A stretch of 64,000 bases of DNA from Paratinospora sagittata (lineage: Eukaryota > Streptophyta > Magnoliopsida > Ranunculales > Menispermaceae): the NCBI GenBank assembly GCA_035771175.1, contig CM069603.1, positions 23,102,286-23,166,285 of the forward strand. The letters are read 5' to 3'. Below are positions 47,619-59,577 of this stretch, one piece after another. The notes under the pieces are model-generated. The model had not been told where the DNA came from. It worked only from the letters and a program-made list of their open reading frames with translations, and ran no database searches. Within the stretch, counting starts at the first letter, position 1, and each line of letters begins with the position of its first letter. The position numbers were made by a program, and so were the translations under genes.

Positions 47619-49300
47619 AATTCCCCCAATCTTAGACTTTGATCGTCCTGAGCAAAGAGAAAAATGAAATTGGACAAACAAAACTCCTCACATATTCCAG
47701 AATGAACAAGAATTTAACTTTGCAAAAATGGGTTCTCATGATCTCAAAGACAACATACATTCCATACAACACAACTCAAGGAAAACTTCGAAAGGTTAAA
47801 CTTGTTGTCTAGAATTTCAACCTGCAAAGCAATGCATTCTCTTTTATCCTTGTTGACAAACAAGAACAAGAAATCATTCACATGACCACTAATAAATTAT
47901 ACAGACCAATGCAAGAAAGATAAGAATATAATCTCAACAAAACAAAACATGAACTTCATATGCTTGCTTTTCACACTTTTCTCCATTAATGTAGGACTCA
48001 CACCAATTAAGATCAATAGGAATTTTTTAGCTTGTAATGTAAGGCTAAGGTTAAGGGTTTGATAACAAGGATAAATGAAGCTCAATACACCCAAAACATC
48101 TTTTATACATAACGCTTTTAAACATCTCGTGCCTTACAAAATGAATCATCACATCACCCTTTACATACCTCCAAACTTATTCAATTTACTCATTGATGAA
48201 TAACTATACTTTTTCTTTTCGTTATTTATCTTATTTTCTTCTTCATCTTTCTTTTTCTTCTGTTTACACATTTTGAACCTTTTCTTATCACCTTCACATA
48301 CATTCTCATTCCATAGCACATTTACACATAAATTCCCATGAAAACAACCCAACCCATTACAATTCATCTACTTCAAAGAGTTAAGGGTGCAAGGGTGAAA
48401 AATAGGAAAAATTCAATCAAAGGCCTTGGCTAATCATTTTAGGTGACAAAGAACAGTGTATTAAGCTTAAAATAGGGTGACTAGGGGTAATACACAACTA
48501 GGTGGGTTTTATATCTCAATCTGTCCAAAAATGGCCTAAATCATATCTCTTATGGTGTGATTCATAGGATTTTGCCTTAAAAAGAGATCAAGCAAGTTTT
48601 AGAGTTCAGATTGAAAAGTGAGATTCAATGAAGCTTAACTTGCAAAATCTCAATTTAAATAGCAAGTGGAACTCATGATCATAATTTCATACTCAAAAGT
48701 CAACAAAAATTCTCAATAAACAAGGTCATGTAGATCAAGCACACAGACTTAAGAGTACTTTCTAATTTTCCAAAGGCCATGTTCAAAACCTAGTGCTAAT
48801 CTTTTCATAGACCATCCATACAAGATCAAATCAAATCAAAAGTCCATAAGGGAATATGGATTTATTCATGATCAAAACTAAAAAATTTAAATTTTCACAA
48901 AAAATGCAATCAACTTTTTCACTAAGACATAGAATTCAAACTCTCCCCCAAACTTAAATTTTGCATTGTCCTCAATGCAAAACATCCACAAAGCAAGATA
49001 AAGAGATAAAGGATAACGAAACTCCCCTAAACCACATTGGTAGAGGCTTCCACAATGATTTTTCTGCTCTTGTTGTTGATGAGGGCTTCCAAATTTGAAT
49101 GAGTACCTGGGGAATGGCATAAAGAGATGTCATTAGTGAAAAGTGAAAACTCAACTTCTATACTATAATGACTAAAACTAAACAAAAATATAAAAAATAA
49201 TCGGTTGGGTTGCCTCCTAACAAGCGCTTTTTTATAGTCATTAGCTAGACCTTCTCTTTTCTCTTCATATTGGTTCGTGAAGGAATAACGTGTCCTCGCT
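47619..49300 (-). other. 3' non-coding region of element B
   Basis: Contains the terminal polypurine tract (47619-47637; minus strand gtctaagattgggggaatt), a second purine-rich block next to cattgaggacaatgc at 48940-48980, and the hairpin at 49204-49221. The rest is AT-rich and colinear with element A 3611-7979. Unlike A there is no ORF2 between the hairpin and the second purine block; only about 220 bp separate them. Confidence 0.75.
49204..49221 (-). other. Conserved hairpin downstream of integrase
   Basis: Minus strand GTTAGG-AGGCAA-CCCAAC, the counterpart of 1736-1753 with one stem base changed by a G-to-A transition. Confidence 0.7.
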
Positions 49301-50290
49301 CTAGTGGCCTTGGCAATAATAGTGCTTCAGTCTTTGGTAATTGACCTGAAATTTGCTCCCATCCTTATGGTTTTGCAACTCCACCAATCCATAAGGAAAG
49401 ACGTTGAAAACTTCGAACGGACTCGACCATCTTGATTTAAGCTTCCCGGGAAACAGTTTCAACCAAAAGTGGTAAATAAGTAGTTGTTGGCTTGGTAAAA
49501 AGTCTCTTTTCAAAGTCATCTTGCCATGCCATGACTTAATCTTCTCTTTGTAGATTTTTGTATTCTCATAGGCTTCATTTCTGAATTCTTCCATTTCATT
49601 CAATTGGAGCAAACATTGAGTACCCGAAGCCTTCAAGTCAAAGTTCAACTTCTTTATCGCCCAAAATGCTCTATGTTCAAGCTCAACGGGAAGATGGCAT
49701 GACTTTCCAAACAACAAACGGTAGGAGGACATCCCAATAGGAGTTTTGTAGGCCGTACGATACGCCCACAATGCATCATCTAATTTTGTGGCCCAATCCT
49801 TCCTATTGATGTTTACTGTCTTCTCTAGAATTTGCTTCACCTCCCTATTTGAGATTTCTTCTTGGCCATTTGACTGTGGATGGTAGGGAAGGGCAATCTT
49901 GTGCTCGACTCCATACTTGGTAAGGAGTGAATTGAACAATTTTTTGCAGAAGTGTGACCCTTCATCACTAATGATTTCTCTAGGGGTACCAAATCTAGTG
50001 AATATGTTCTTCTGAAAAAACTTGAGTACCACCCTAGTACTTTGACACGTAGTCCACCGCCAACAAAATGTAGGCCTTGCCAAAAGAAGATGAGCATGGT
50101 CCCATGAAATCGATGCCCCACACATCAAACAACTCGACCTCCATGATAGGAGTCATGAGAAGTTCGTGTCGCCTGGAGATGTCGCCAAGCCTTTGGCCTC
50201 TATCACATGTCTTCACGAAAGTGTAGCAGTCCCGAAAGAGAGTGGGCCAATAGAATCCACTTTGTAGCACCTTGAATGTCGTTCGTGTAG
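49301..50290 (-). pseudogene. Integrase of element B
   Basis: Minus strand. SGFYWPTLFRDCYTFV begins the region after the zinc finger; the catalytic Asp is in [15 protein letters not shown], the second in [15 protein letters not shown], and the Glu in [17 protein letters not shown]. All three residues of the D,D(35)E triad are thus present. A frameshift near 50060 separates the first Asp from the rest. The C-terminal part ([36 protein letters not shown]) is typical of Athila integrases and carries no chromodomain. The frame ends at 49301, 80 bp before the conserved hairpin. Confidence 0.88.
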
Positions 50291-50559
50291 CCCCGAAATA
50301 ACCACCATATGGAGATGAATGTCACTCATGAATTATGGCTTCAATCTTTATCTCTGGAATGCATCTCCTTACAACTTGATCATTGCACTTCTTGAACAAT
50401 AAGGGATGATCCCACATGTAGAACTTCACGTCATGCAAGAACTTTTTCTTCATGGCATAATAAAAATCTATAGGTAACACTCCACTAACTTTGTAATTAA
50501 ACAAATCTGCAAACCATGGAAGATTGGCCTTCACTCTTCAGAGTTGTTCGTCCGAGAAT

Positions 50560-51800
50560 AGTTCATGAATTGGACATTCATCTTCTTTTTCTTCATGTTG
50601 CAACCTCGATAAGTGATTTGCAACCACATTTTCACTCCCCTTCTTATCCTTGATCTCAAGATCAAACTCTTGGAGTGACAATATCCATCTAATTAGTCTG
50701 GGTTTGGCATTTTCTTGGCAAACAAGTACCGTATAGCCGCATGGTTAGTATAAACTATGAACTTCGACCTAATTATGTAAGACCATAACTTGTCACAAAC
50801 AAACACAACAGCAAGTAGTTCCTTTTTGGTTATTGTGTAGTTTTGTTGGGCATCATCAAGAGTACGACTGGCATAGTAGATTGCATGAAACAACTTCTCT
50901 CTTCTTTGGCCTAGCACCTCCCCAATAGCATAGTCGCTCGCATCACATATTATCTCAGAAAGGCTCTTCCCAATTAGGTACCGCCATAATAGAAGTCGAA
51001 AGAAGGGCTTGCTTGAGATGATCAAACGCCTTCACCCATTCTTCACTGAATACAAAAGGTGCATCATTCTCAAGTAGGTTGCATAAGGGTTTGGTTATCT
51101 TGGACAAGTCCTTGATAAACCTTCTCTAGAAATCCGCATGACCCAAGAAGCATCGAATCCCTTTGACTTTGATTGGGTGAGTGAGCTTCTCAATGGCAAA
51201 AATCTTGGCTCTATCAACTTTTAACCCCTATGAAGACACTATGTGGCCAAGTACAATCCCCTCTTGGACCATAAAATGGCATTTCTCCCAGTTAAGTACC
51301 AAATTTTTATCTTCACACCTTTTCAATACTAAGGCCAGGTTTTTCAAACAATGATCAAATGAAGAGCCAAAGACTGAAAAGTCATCTATAAACAACTCCA
51401 TAATGTCCTCCACCATGTCAGCAAAAATTGCCATCATACACCTCTGAAAAGTTGCTGGAGCATTGCACAAACCAAATGGCATACATCTGAACACAAATGT
51501 ATCATAGGGACAAATGAAGGTTGTCTTTTCTTTATCTTCTGGAGCTATGACAATCTGATTGTAGCCTGAATACCCATCAAGAAAATAAAAGTACTAGAAC
51601 CCTGCAAGTCTGTTTAACATCTGATCAATGAAAAGAAGGGGAAAATGATTCTTCCTTGTAGCCTTGTTCAACTTCCTGTAGTCCATACAGACTCTCCACC
51701 CAATTACTGTCCTTGTAGAGATTAGCTTATCATTCTCATTCTTTACCACTGTGATGCCACCTTTCTTTGGTACAACCTAAACTGGGCTGACCCATGAATT
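50560..51800 (-). pseudogene. Reverse transcriptase and RNase H of element B
   Basis: Minus strand. RT starts near 51800 (WVSPVQF), with a broken frame to 51500, then FRCMPFGLCNAPATFQRCMM and the active site LFIDDFSVFGSSFDHC (FIDD for the usual Y/F-x-DD), LVLNWEKCHFMVQEGIVLGH. After a stop and frameshifts around 51225 and 51000, RNase H is read at 51025-50693 ([49 protein letters not shown]), and then the tether to about 50560. Related to the fragment at 63344-63412. Confidence 0.85.
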
Positions 51801-52299
51801 GTCAGAGATGGCACTGCCGTGAGCCATTTGAGGATTTCTACATTCACAACTTCTTTCATGGCTGGGTTCAGTCTTCTTTGGTGCTCCAATGTGGGCTTGT
51901 GCAACTCTTCCATCAGAATCTTGTGCATGCAAATGGTAGGACTGATACCCTTGATATCTGTAATGGACCATCCAATGGCCGATTTGATCTCTGTCAAGAT
52001 TCTCAACAACTTTTCTTTTTGCATCTTGGATAGGGATGATGAAATGATCACTGGAAGTGTAGAATCAGCTCCCAAAAATGCATATCTCAGATGATCTGAC
52101 AGTGGCTTCAATTCTGGTGTTGGAACACTCAACTCTTGTGAAGAAGCCACATCTTCAATGTTGTCAATCTTCACTCGGGAAGATGAGTGAAGATTTTTCA
52201 ACCGATGCCTCTAGAGCCAATAGATAGTGTTTATCTTCTTCATTTGTCACCACATTTTTAGAAATTAAATGAACAAGACACCTCTCTAATAGATCCATT

Positions 52300-52760
52300 G
52301 GACTCATCTCCATCTTTATCTCATGGATGCAACTCCCCACCACATCAACTTTGTCAGGAACTCTTCTCTTCTGGGAACTTAAGGGTCTTGTAGATGTTGA
52401 ACATAACTTCCTTATCATTGACCCTCAGTGTGAGCTCTCCTTTGTGGACATCGATCAGGGCACGACCCGTGGCAAGGAATGGTCTCCCCAAGATTAAAGG
52501 TATCTCATCATCTTCTTTCATGTCCAGCACCACGAAGTTTACAGGAAAAATGAACTTATCCACCTTAACTAGCATATCTTTTATGATCCCTTTTGGATAT
52601 GTGATTGACCTATCTTCCAGTTGAAGGGATATAGTAGTTGACTTCACTTCTCCAAGTCCAAGCTTCTTGAAAACAGACAAGGGAATTCAATTAATGCTAG
52701 CACCCAAATCACATAGTACTTTATCAAATGAAGAAGTACCAATAACACAAGGGATAGTAA
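52300..52760 (-). pseudogene. Protease of element B
   Basis: Minus strand. The catalytic block reads CDLGASIN, the form usual in Athila in place of DSGA, then one stop, then PLSVFKKLGLGE, EDRSITYPKGIIKDMLVKVD and EIPLILGRPFLATGRALIDV. The last is the conserved flap-side block of Athila proteases. The frame shifts near 52380. Confidence 0.82.
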
Positions 52761-54096
52761 AACTCCCTGGATCTTTGAGCTTTTAGGGCAACTTCTTCTG
52801 CAGGATGGCATTGCACTCCTCAGCGAGCTTGACAGTTTCAAACTCTCCAGCTTCCTTTTCTTAGACATCACATCCTTCATGAACTTGGCATAGTTGAGCA
52901 TCTGTTCCAAAGCATCTGCAAAAGGAATGTTGATGTGAATTTTCTTAAAAATATCCAAATATTTTGCAAACTGATCATCAAGCTTTTTCCTTGCAAAACG
53001 TTGAGGATACAGAATGGGGTTCTTAAGGATAGACGGATTGTCTGCCAATGTGATACGACCCGATACATAGTCATTTTTTTTCGCCTCTCTTGCCTTCTCA
53101 TTGGCAACTCATTTACCTTTCTATAGACTTTCCTCTTCAACTTCTTCTTGAACATCTTCTTGGGCATGTAAGGATGATGATGGACTAGATGATGAAGAAG
53201 TAGTAGGCCTTATACTGCTTGGTAAATGATCACTTTTTACTTTTTTTCCACTTCTCAATTTGATAGCTTGCACTGCTCCTTTGGGTTCACCTTTGTGTTG
53301 CTTGGGAATGAGCTTATTTGTTGACAATTGATTGAAGATGCAATTTGTCCAATTTGTACTTCCAAGTTCTTAATTAAGACAGACATATTGCCCATATGAG
53401 TCTCAATATTGTTAACCCTAGCCTCAATTTTCTCAAACTTGTTGGATATCTCTCCAATGAACTTGGCCAAAATGTCTTCAAGTGGAGTCTTCTTCTTTGG
53501 AATTTGTGAATTGAACCTCGGTGGCTGCAACACATTTTTATTGTTAGAGTAGGAAAATTTTTCATGATTCCTAACTCCCGGATGGTACTGATTTGGTACT
53601 TGAGTGGTACCTTGGTTCCATCTGTAGTTGTCTTGGTTTCTTCTATAATTATACAATATGTTGTTCACAAACTATACTTGCCCTTCTTGACCACCAAAAC
53701 CTTGAGGAACTAAACTTCTTGCTGCAATGGATGCTATGGGAGATGAAGGGCTTCATTTGTTGTCTTCCCCAATAGTGTACCTCCTGCTGCTACATCAACT
53801 AATGGCCTTGTAGATAAGGTCATGGCATTGTAAAACATCTAAATCTGCACTCACTCTTGGTACCCATGTTGAGGACATCTTCTCAGTAGGTCTTTAAATC
53901 TTTCCCACGCCTCATATAAGGATTCAAACTCCAATTGTTTGAATTGACTGATCTTTGCTCTCAGTTGTGATATCCTTATAGGTGTGAAGAACTTCCGAAG
54001 GAACTTTTGGAACATCTTTTCTCATGTGGTAATGCTCCCTGGTAATAGAGATTGGAGCCATGATCTTGCCTTGTCCTTCAATGAAAATGGGAACAG
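52760..54096 (-). pseudogene. Gag of element B, N-terminus missing
   Basis: Minus strand. It begins abruptly with LFPFSLKDKARSWLQSLLPG, then a stop at a Trp-like codon (TGA) and ISQLRAKISQFKQLEFESLY (about 53960-53905), the standard Athila capsid core. The C-terminal part at 53668-53255 (YHPGVRNHEKFSYSNN, RVNNIETHMGNMSVLIKNLE) has a coiled-coil look. Further pieces reach 52800 (RFARKKLDDQFAKYLDIFKK, INIPFADALEQMLNYAKFMK). Several frameshifts. The 5' boundary is the rearrangement with F, not a natural start. Confidence 0.85.
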
Positions 54097-54171
54097 GGGT
54101 AGGAGAATGTTTGGCAAGCATACTGCACTTTGAGCAGTAGAATCTTTAGAATGAGCAGGGGTAGGAGAATG
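54094..54171. other. Rearranged junction of elements B and F with 16-bp direct repeat
   Basis: CAGGGGTAGGAGAATG occurs at 54094-54109 and again at 54156-54171. The bases left of 54096 belong to B gag; those right of about 54109 do not. Neither an LTR end nor a target duplication is present, so this is a repair joint. Confidence 0.65.
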
Positions 54172-54631
54172 GATTGAGTCAGACTCCATTTTATCCAGAT
54201 TTGATAACTCAAGAAGAGAAGGTGGCGTTGGTATTGGTCATGGAAGAAAACCCGATCGTTGAGACGGTGACCTAACACACCTGCCTGATTGAGCTGGTGA
54301 TTGTCGGGTCTGCCAATTAGATGGTCCAGCTTCATTTGGTGTTGGAATCTATGGAAGCTTGGGGAAAAATTAGAATCGAATTCCACGTTGGCATAATGTA
54401 GGGGTTCTGGAAAGAGGGCAATTCTTGACGTAAGGATTTTCATGGGCTCTAGCGGACTCGTAAACCCTTTTCACGCATACTTGTAATATCTTCATATTCC
54501 GAGTTAGATATTCCCAAACGTTATGGATAATGTCCGATTGGGTTGTGTATTGGGGTCTGGACTCGTGGCATATTAGTAGAATGTGATTTTGTAGGAGATT
54601 TAGACTGGGAGTAATGGGGAGTTGAAGGACT
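54172..54631 (-). other. Ser/Pro-rich decayed sequence after chromovirus F pol
   Basis: Minus-strand translation gives scattered SPSTPHYSQSKSPTKSHS, PSNWQTRQSPAQSGR and DKMESDSIHSPTPAHSKDS in different frames. This composition suggests a former disordered coding region continuing the small ORF at 54751-54632. No domain recognised. Confidence 0.35.
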
Positions 54632-54751
54632 CTAGTTTGAAGGGATTGAGCTCATTTCATCATTTTCATCAATACCCATATTTGTATCTTGATTCGAATT
54701 ATAACTATGTTCGGACGGGTCAGAGCTGTAATTTGTTGAATCATCAGACAT
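54632..54751 (-). CDS. Small acidic ORF downstream of pol (39 aa)
   Basis: ATG at 54751, MSDDSTNYSSDPSEHSYNSN followed by more D, E, N and S, stop at 54632. It starts 81 bases after the pol stop on the same strand. The frame before this ATG overlaps the end of pol. Because the following 450 bp also give Ser/Pro-rich peptides in mixed frames, this may be the start of a longer lost gene. No homology recognised. Chance is possible at this length. Confidence 0.35.
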   Translation of the reverse strand: MSDDSTNYSSDPSEHSYNSNQDTNMGIDENDEMSSIPSN

Positions 54752-54831
54752 CTGTACCAAAGACAAAACAAGAAACCCAAGAGCATAAAAAAGAATAGGA
54801 AATATTTTATTATTATGTGAACATGAAGTTA

Positions 54832-57800
54832 CTAAACAAACAAATGGGGGTATTTTTGCTTGATCTCTTGTTCCAATTCCCACGTTGGTTTTTCCACTCC
54901 ATTATGGTTCTAGAGGATTTTTACTAAAGGAATGCTCTTGTTTCTCAAGTCTTGCATCTTTCTATCCAAGATTTGCACAAGATATTCTTTATACTTATTT
55001 CCTTCTTCAATTTCAACTTCAAGCGACGGTATGATGTGTGAAGGATCGTGAAGATATTTTCGGAGCATGGATATATGAAAAATGTTGTTCACTTTGGACA
55101 TGGATTATGGCAAAGACAGACGGTAAGCAGATTTGCTGACTCGATCAATAATTAGAAATGGTATGATAAATCTTGGAGACAACTATCCTTTGACTCCAAA
55201 TCTTTTCACACTTTTAAACGGTTGGACTTTTAGTAGAACGGAGTCGTTAGTTTTAAATGTTAAAGGCTTTTGTTGCATATCTGCGTAGCTTTTGTGTCTG
55301 CTTTGGGCAGTACAGATTCGTTCTTTAATGAGCTTTATTTTCTCGGTGGTTTCTCGTATGAGATCAAGACCAAGTTGTAGTCGATTGAACATGTCTACCC
55401 AACACAAGGGTGATCTACAAGGTCTTCCACACAGTGCATCATATGGAGCCATCTTAATGCTTGCCTGATAACTGTTATTATACGCGAACTCTGCTAAATG
55501 CAGGAATTTTGTCCATCCGTCATTAAAATCTAAGACACAACAGTGTAGCATGTCTTCCTAAATTTGTATAAGCCGCTCAGTCTATCCATCAATTTTGGGA
55601 TGAAAGGCAGTACTCATGAAAATCTTTGTATCGAGTCTGGTGTGAAAGCTTTGCCAGAACTTGGATATGAATCTAGGGTCTCGATCACAGACGATAGTGA
55701 GAGGGATCCCATGTAATCTGATGATTTCTCGTTCATAGATTTCATCTAGCTTGGCTGGAGTATCGGTAAATTTAACTGGTATAAAATGTGTAGCTTTAGT
55801 TAGCTTATCAAGAATCACCCAGATAGTGTCCTAACCCTTGACATTTTTGAGTAGTGCGGATGCAAAATCTATAACAATATTGTCCCATTTCCATTCCCCT
55901 ATGGGAAGTGGTTGTAACAGACCAAAGGGGAGTCTGCGATCGGCCTTTACTTGTTGACAAGTAAGGCACTTGGCCACGAATTCTGCTATGGTTTTTTTCA
56001 TTCCATTAAACTAGAATTTCCTTTTCATGTTCTTATACATTTTGTCTCCTCCTGGATGCTTGGCGTATTTTGAGTTTTGGCATTCATTCATTACGTCCCG
56101 CCTAAGATCTAGGTCATGAGTTATACACGATCGCCCTTTATATAACACCACACCATCGGAAGTGAGAGACCATTGATGCAGAGCTTTGTTTTGCAGAATG
56201 AGCTCCTTCATCTTCATAAGTTCATCGTCTTTGGCTTGTGCAGCGGTTATTCTTCTAATGAGTTCGGAGCGGGTAGTGAACTGGGCAAGTCTAACTATAT
56301 TTCCACCATTCCATAACTGCAAATTATACTTTTCTAGCTCGTATGACAACTTTCCCATTCCAAAATTCACCGTACAGGCGAAAACATATGAATTTCTGCT
56401 AAGCGCATCCGCCACTACATTTGCTTTACCCGGATGGTATTTAACTTCAAAGTCATAGTCTTTGATGAACTCGAGCCATCGCCTTTGTCGAAGATTTAGG
56501 TCTTTCTGAATATAGATATACTGAAGACTTTTGTGGTCGGAGAGACTTCAAATCGTTCTCTGTATAAGTAATGTCGCCAAATTTTTAAGGCAAACACTAC
56601 TGCCGCAAGTTCTAACTCATGAGCCGGATAACTGACCTCATGAATATCATGTGTCGGGAAGCATAGGCTACTACACGATCTTCTTGCATTAGCACAGCTC
56701 CAAGTCCTTGGAATGATGCATCCGTGCATAGTGTCAAGCCAATCCCATCCTTTGCAGTGGTCAGAATGAGTTCTGAAGTCAGCATTTTCTTGAGTTCTTG
56801 AAAGGCTGATTAACAGGCTTCATTCCAGATAAAACGTGTGTCTTTTAGGGTTAATCGAGTGAGTGGTTTAGCAAATTTGGAAAAATCTTTGATGAACCGT
56901 CTGTAATATCTGGCTAATCCGAGAAAGCTCCTAATTTCTATGACATTAGTAGGTTGTTTCCAACTAAGTAACGCTTTTACCTTGGTAAAATCTACTTCGA
57001 TGCCATCATGGGACACGACATGTCCGAGAAACTTAACCTTATTCATCCAGAATTCACACTTGCTTAGTTTGGCGAAGGGTGCTAAGTATAGTTCGCAAGT
57101 GCGTCTCATGGAGTTCTTCTGTGGGGGAGTATATCAGTAAGTGCGTTGATAAATACAACAACAAAATGATCCAGGTATGGTTTGAAAATGCGGTTCATTA
57201 AATCCATGAATGTAGCAGTGCATTTGATAGGCCGAATGACATTACAGTGAATTCGTAATGACCATATCTGGTTTGAAAAGCAATTGTTGGGATGTCTTCT
57301 TCCTAAGCGAAGGTCGATTTTTGAAAAGAATTTTGCTCCTCTTAATTGATCAAACAGATCTTCTATTAGTGGTAACGGGTATCTGTTCTTAATAGTAACT
57401 TTGTTCAGCTTTCTATAGTTGACGCAGAGTCGAAGTAAATCGTCCTTTTTCTTGACAAAAGGAACAGGAGCACCCCATGGTGACGTGTTCTTTCTTATAA
57501 ACCCCAACTTTTCCAACTCCTTTAACTGTTTATCCAGTTCGACTAATTCTACATTAGGCATACGGTAAGGCGGAATGTAGAAAGGTTCAGCACTAGGAAT
57601 CTACTTAATTTTGAAGTCAAATTCCTGAGGAGGAGGGAGTCCTAGAAGTTCATCTAAGAATACCGTTACATATTCTCGAACAACCGAAATATCTTTCAGA
57701 TTAGGAGGATGACTGGCCACTATATTTTCTTCATCCTGATCAAGTATCGAAAGTGCTTGCATCTGAGATCTTATAAGGGACACGGTAGAGTGATGAACGT

Positions 57801-58191
57801 GTTCACGGACCCCTTGAATTTTCAGGTTATCTCCATTAGGCAGTGTCGGTCGAACTTGCTTCTTCTGACAATCTATTTGAGCATGTAAAGGTGCTAACCA
57901 ATCCATACCCAAGATAATATCAAAGTCAGTTAAATTCATTACTAGGAGGTTTGCTACCAAATGATGATCCAATATTCTAAGTTCACAATTGAAACATATT
58001 TGATTTATTTTCGTACCCAGTCCTATTGGCGTGGATACCCGGATTGTAACAAGAGTAGCTTTTGGTTGGAGTTCTAATTTTTGGATTACTTGGGTAGAAA
58101 TAAAAGAATTCGTAGAACCCGAATCGAATAAGATATGTACCAACATGTTAAAGAAAACAAAGGTACCTTCCACGATGTTATTTTCAGGCAT
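54832..58191 (-). pseudogene. Chromovirus F pol: protease, RT, RNase H, integrase, chromodomain
   Basis: Minus strand. The protease keeps its active site (LVHILFDSGSTNSFIS) and DIILGMDWLAPLHAQIDC. A TAG follows FDFKIK just before RT. RT has [20 protein letters not shown] and [20 protein letters not shown], but the Y/F-x-DD site is lost ([12 protein letters not shown]). RNase H pieces are at 57109-56440 ([40 protein letters not shown]). Integrase (55818-55183) has IVCDRDPRFISKFW and SYQASIKMAPYDALCGRPC; the region of the catalytic Glu is interrupted by a stop near 55560. The C-terminus has NIFHISMLRKYLHDP and a chromodomain with VQILDRKMQDLRNKSIPLVK, ending at TAG 54832-54834. At least eight lesions. 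Confidence 0.88.
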
Positions 58192-58289
58192 CGTTGTTCA
58201 ATAACAGCGTAGGCGTGTCCTTGCTGCCTAGGGCCTTGTTGTTGTCTGGGTGGTGGTGGAACTATCGAGGCTGCTTGCTGAACTTGTGC

Positions 58290-59577
58290 AGCTAGGGCTC
58301 TAGGTTGGCCAGGGACTGGTAGAGGACAATTCTTTTGAACGTGGCCCACTTGGCCACACTTGAAGCACATACAATCTCAATCTTGTGGTTGTTGATTCGG
58401 AGGAGGTAAGGGAAATCGCTGATTATTTCCATTTCTTTGGCCTACTTGATTTTGAATATTACGAGGGTTCCTTTGGAAAGTTTGCTATGCGGGAGCAGGT
58501 GGAGCCTACTGGAGCTGAGGGTTTTGGGAGTTACCCATGTCGGGGCAAGCGTTTTGATTTGGTTGGTAAGGTCTCTTCCTACCAGACTGCTGTACTGGCG
58601 CAATGACTCACTTCCCCCTATTTCGCCTCTGTTCCTGCTCAAGCTTTTCCTACTCATAATTTATGGATATGTTCACCAATTTTTTGAAGTTATCAAACTC
58701 TAGAAAGGAAAGGGCTTTCCTAATGTCGGGCCTCAATCTGTTGAAAAGCTTTTTGAATTTGTCCCTCTCGGTGATGATGGTAGAGAGAAAAAGCTAAGAG
58801 TTCGTGAACTTGGCTGCGTATTCCCAAACCGTCATGCTTCCTTGAAGGAGTTTTGCGAACTTCTGTCTTTTCTTTCTCTTGACAGAATTTGGGTAATATT
58901 TATTGATGAATTTGCTTCAAATTGTTGCCAAGTTATGGCACTGACATTTATTTGACGGTCTTCCTTAATTGTTTTCCACCAAGAGTTGGAGTTTCCAACC
59001 AATTGGTAAACAACAAGGGGAATTTTTCTTTCTTCAGACGCTTTTATCGCCTTAAGCGCCTTTCTAGTTTCTTCTAGCCACTTGTAGGCTTCGTCGGAGT
59101 CAGGCTTTCCATCAAAAGTGATGGGTTGTAGTCGTTTGTACTTTGTCATTTGACTGGTCATCTGATCCATCTTTTGCGTAGCCGGTTCCATTTGGGGTTG
59201 GGGGACCAACTTGATGATCAACAACACTCTGAATTGAACCTCTCATTGAAGCTTCATGTATTCAGTAAAGCCTTGGAAAAATTGTTCAATGCTGAATTGT
59301 ACGGCTACTCCATTGGAAGGAGCTGCAACAGTTTGTTTGGTTGTCAAGGCATTAGTGTTGTCATCCATTGCTTTTTTTGAGGTAAGGGGAGTAGGTTCAG
59401 ATCCAACATCCTCTTGCGGTTGCATAAACACAGACGCTTCTCAAGAGGAGCTAGGGTCGTGTTGACTTCTTGTTTGTACTGGCTTTGTCTGCAGATTGGT
59501 TTGATGTTAGCACAAGATTTGCGATATAAGTTCTGAGGAAGAAGGGAAGATTGATTCGTGATGCAGTGCACATGCAT
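58290..59577 (-). pseudogene. Gag of chromovirus F
   Basis: Minus strand. N-terminal pieces from 59577 or 59431 (TSKKAMDDNTNALTTKQTVA, IEQFFQGFTEYMKLQ), then the capsid core RLQPITFDGKPDSDEAYKWL, LVVYQLVGNSNSWWKTIKED and NVSAITWQQF at 59120-58900. A broken stretch follows to the zinc knuckle CFKCGQVGHVQKNC (about 58370-58325), which has CX2CX4HX4C spacing. The true start is uncertain: an ATG at 59577 is followed by a frame break. Related to chromovirus gags by the core and knuckle. Confidence 0.8.

Larger units (their letters stand above)
45891..54096 (-). mobile_element. Element B: autonomous-type Athila element, 5' end lost
   Basis: Minus-strand order: gag (from about 54096), protease, reverse transcriptase, RNase H, integrase, conserved hairpin, 3' non-coding region, polypurine tract, 3' LTR (47618-45891). 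It is inserted in the gag of element C. Its own 5' LTR, primer site and gag start are missing: at about 54096 it is joined to chromovirus F. Many frame breaks, though all catalytic blocks can still be recognised. Confidence 0.88.

Noticed and set aside
54632..54751. Envelope-like gene after pol
   Set aside because: No signal peptide or membrane segment is visible in the frame; only a small acidic ORF is supported.
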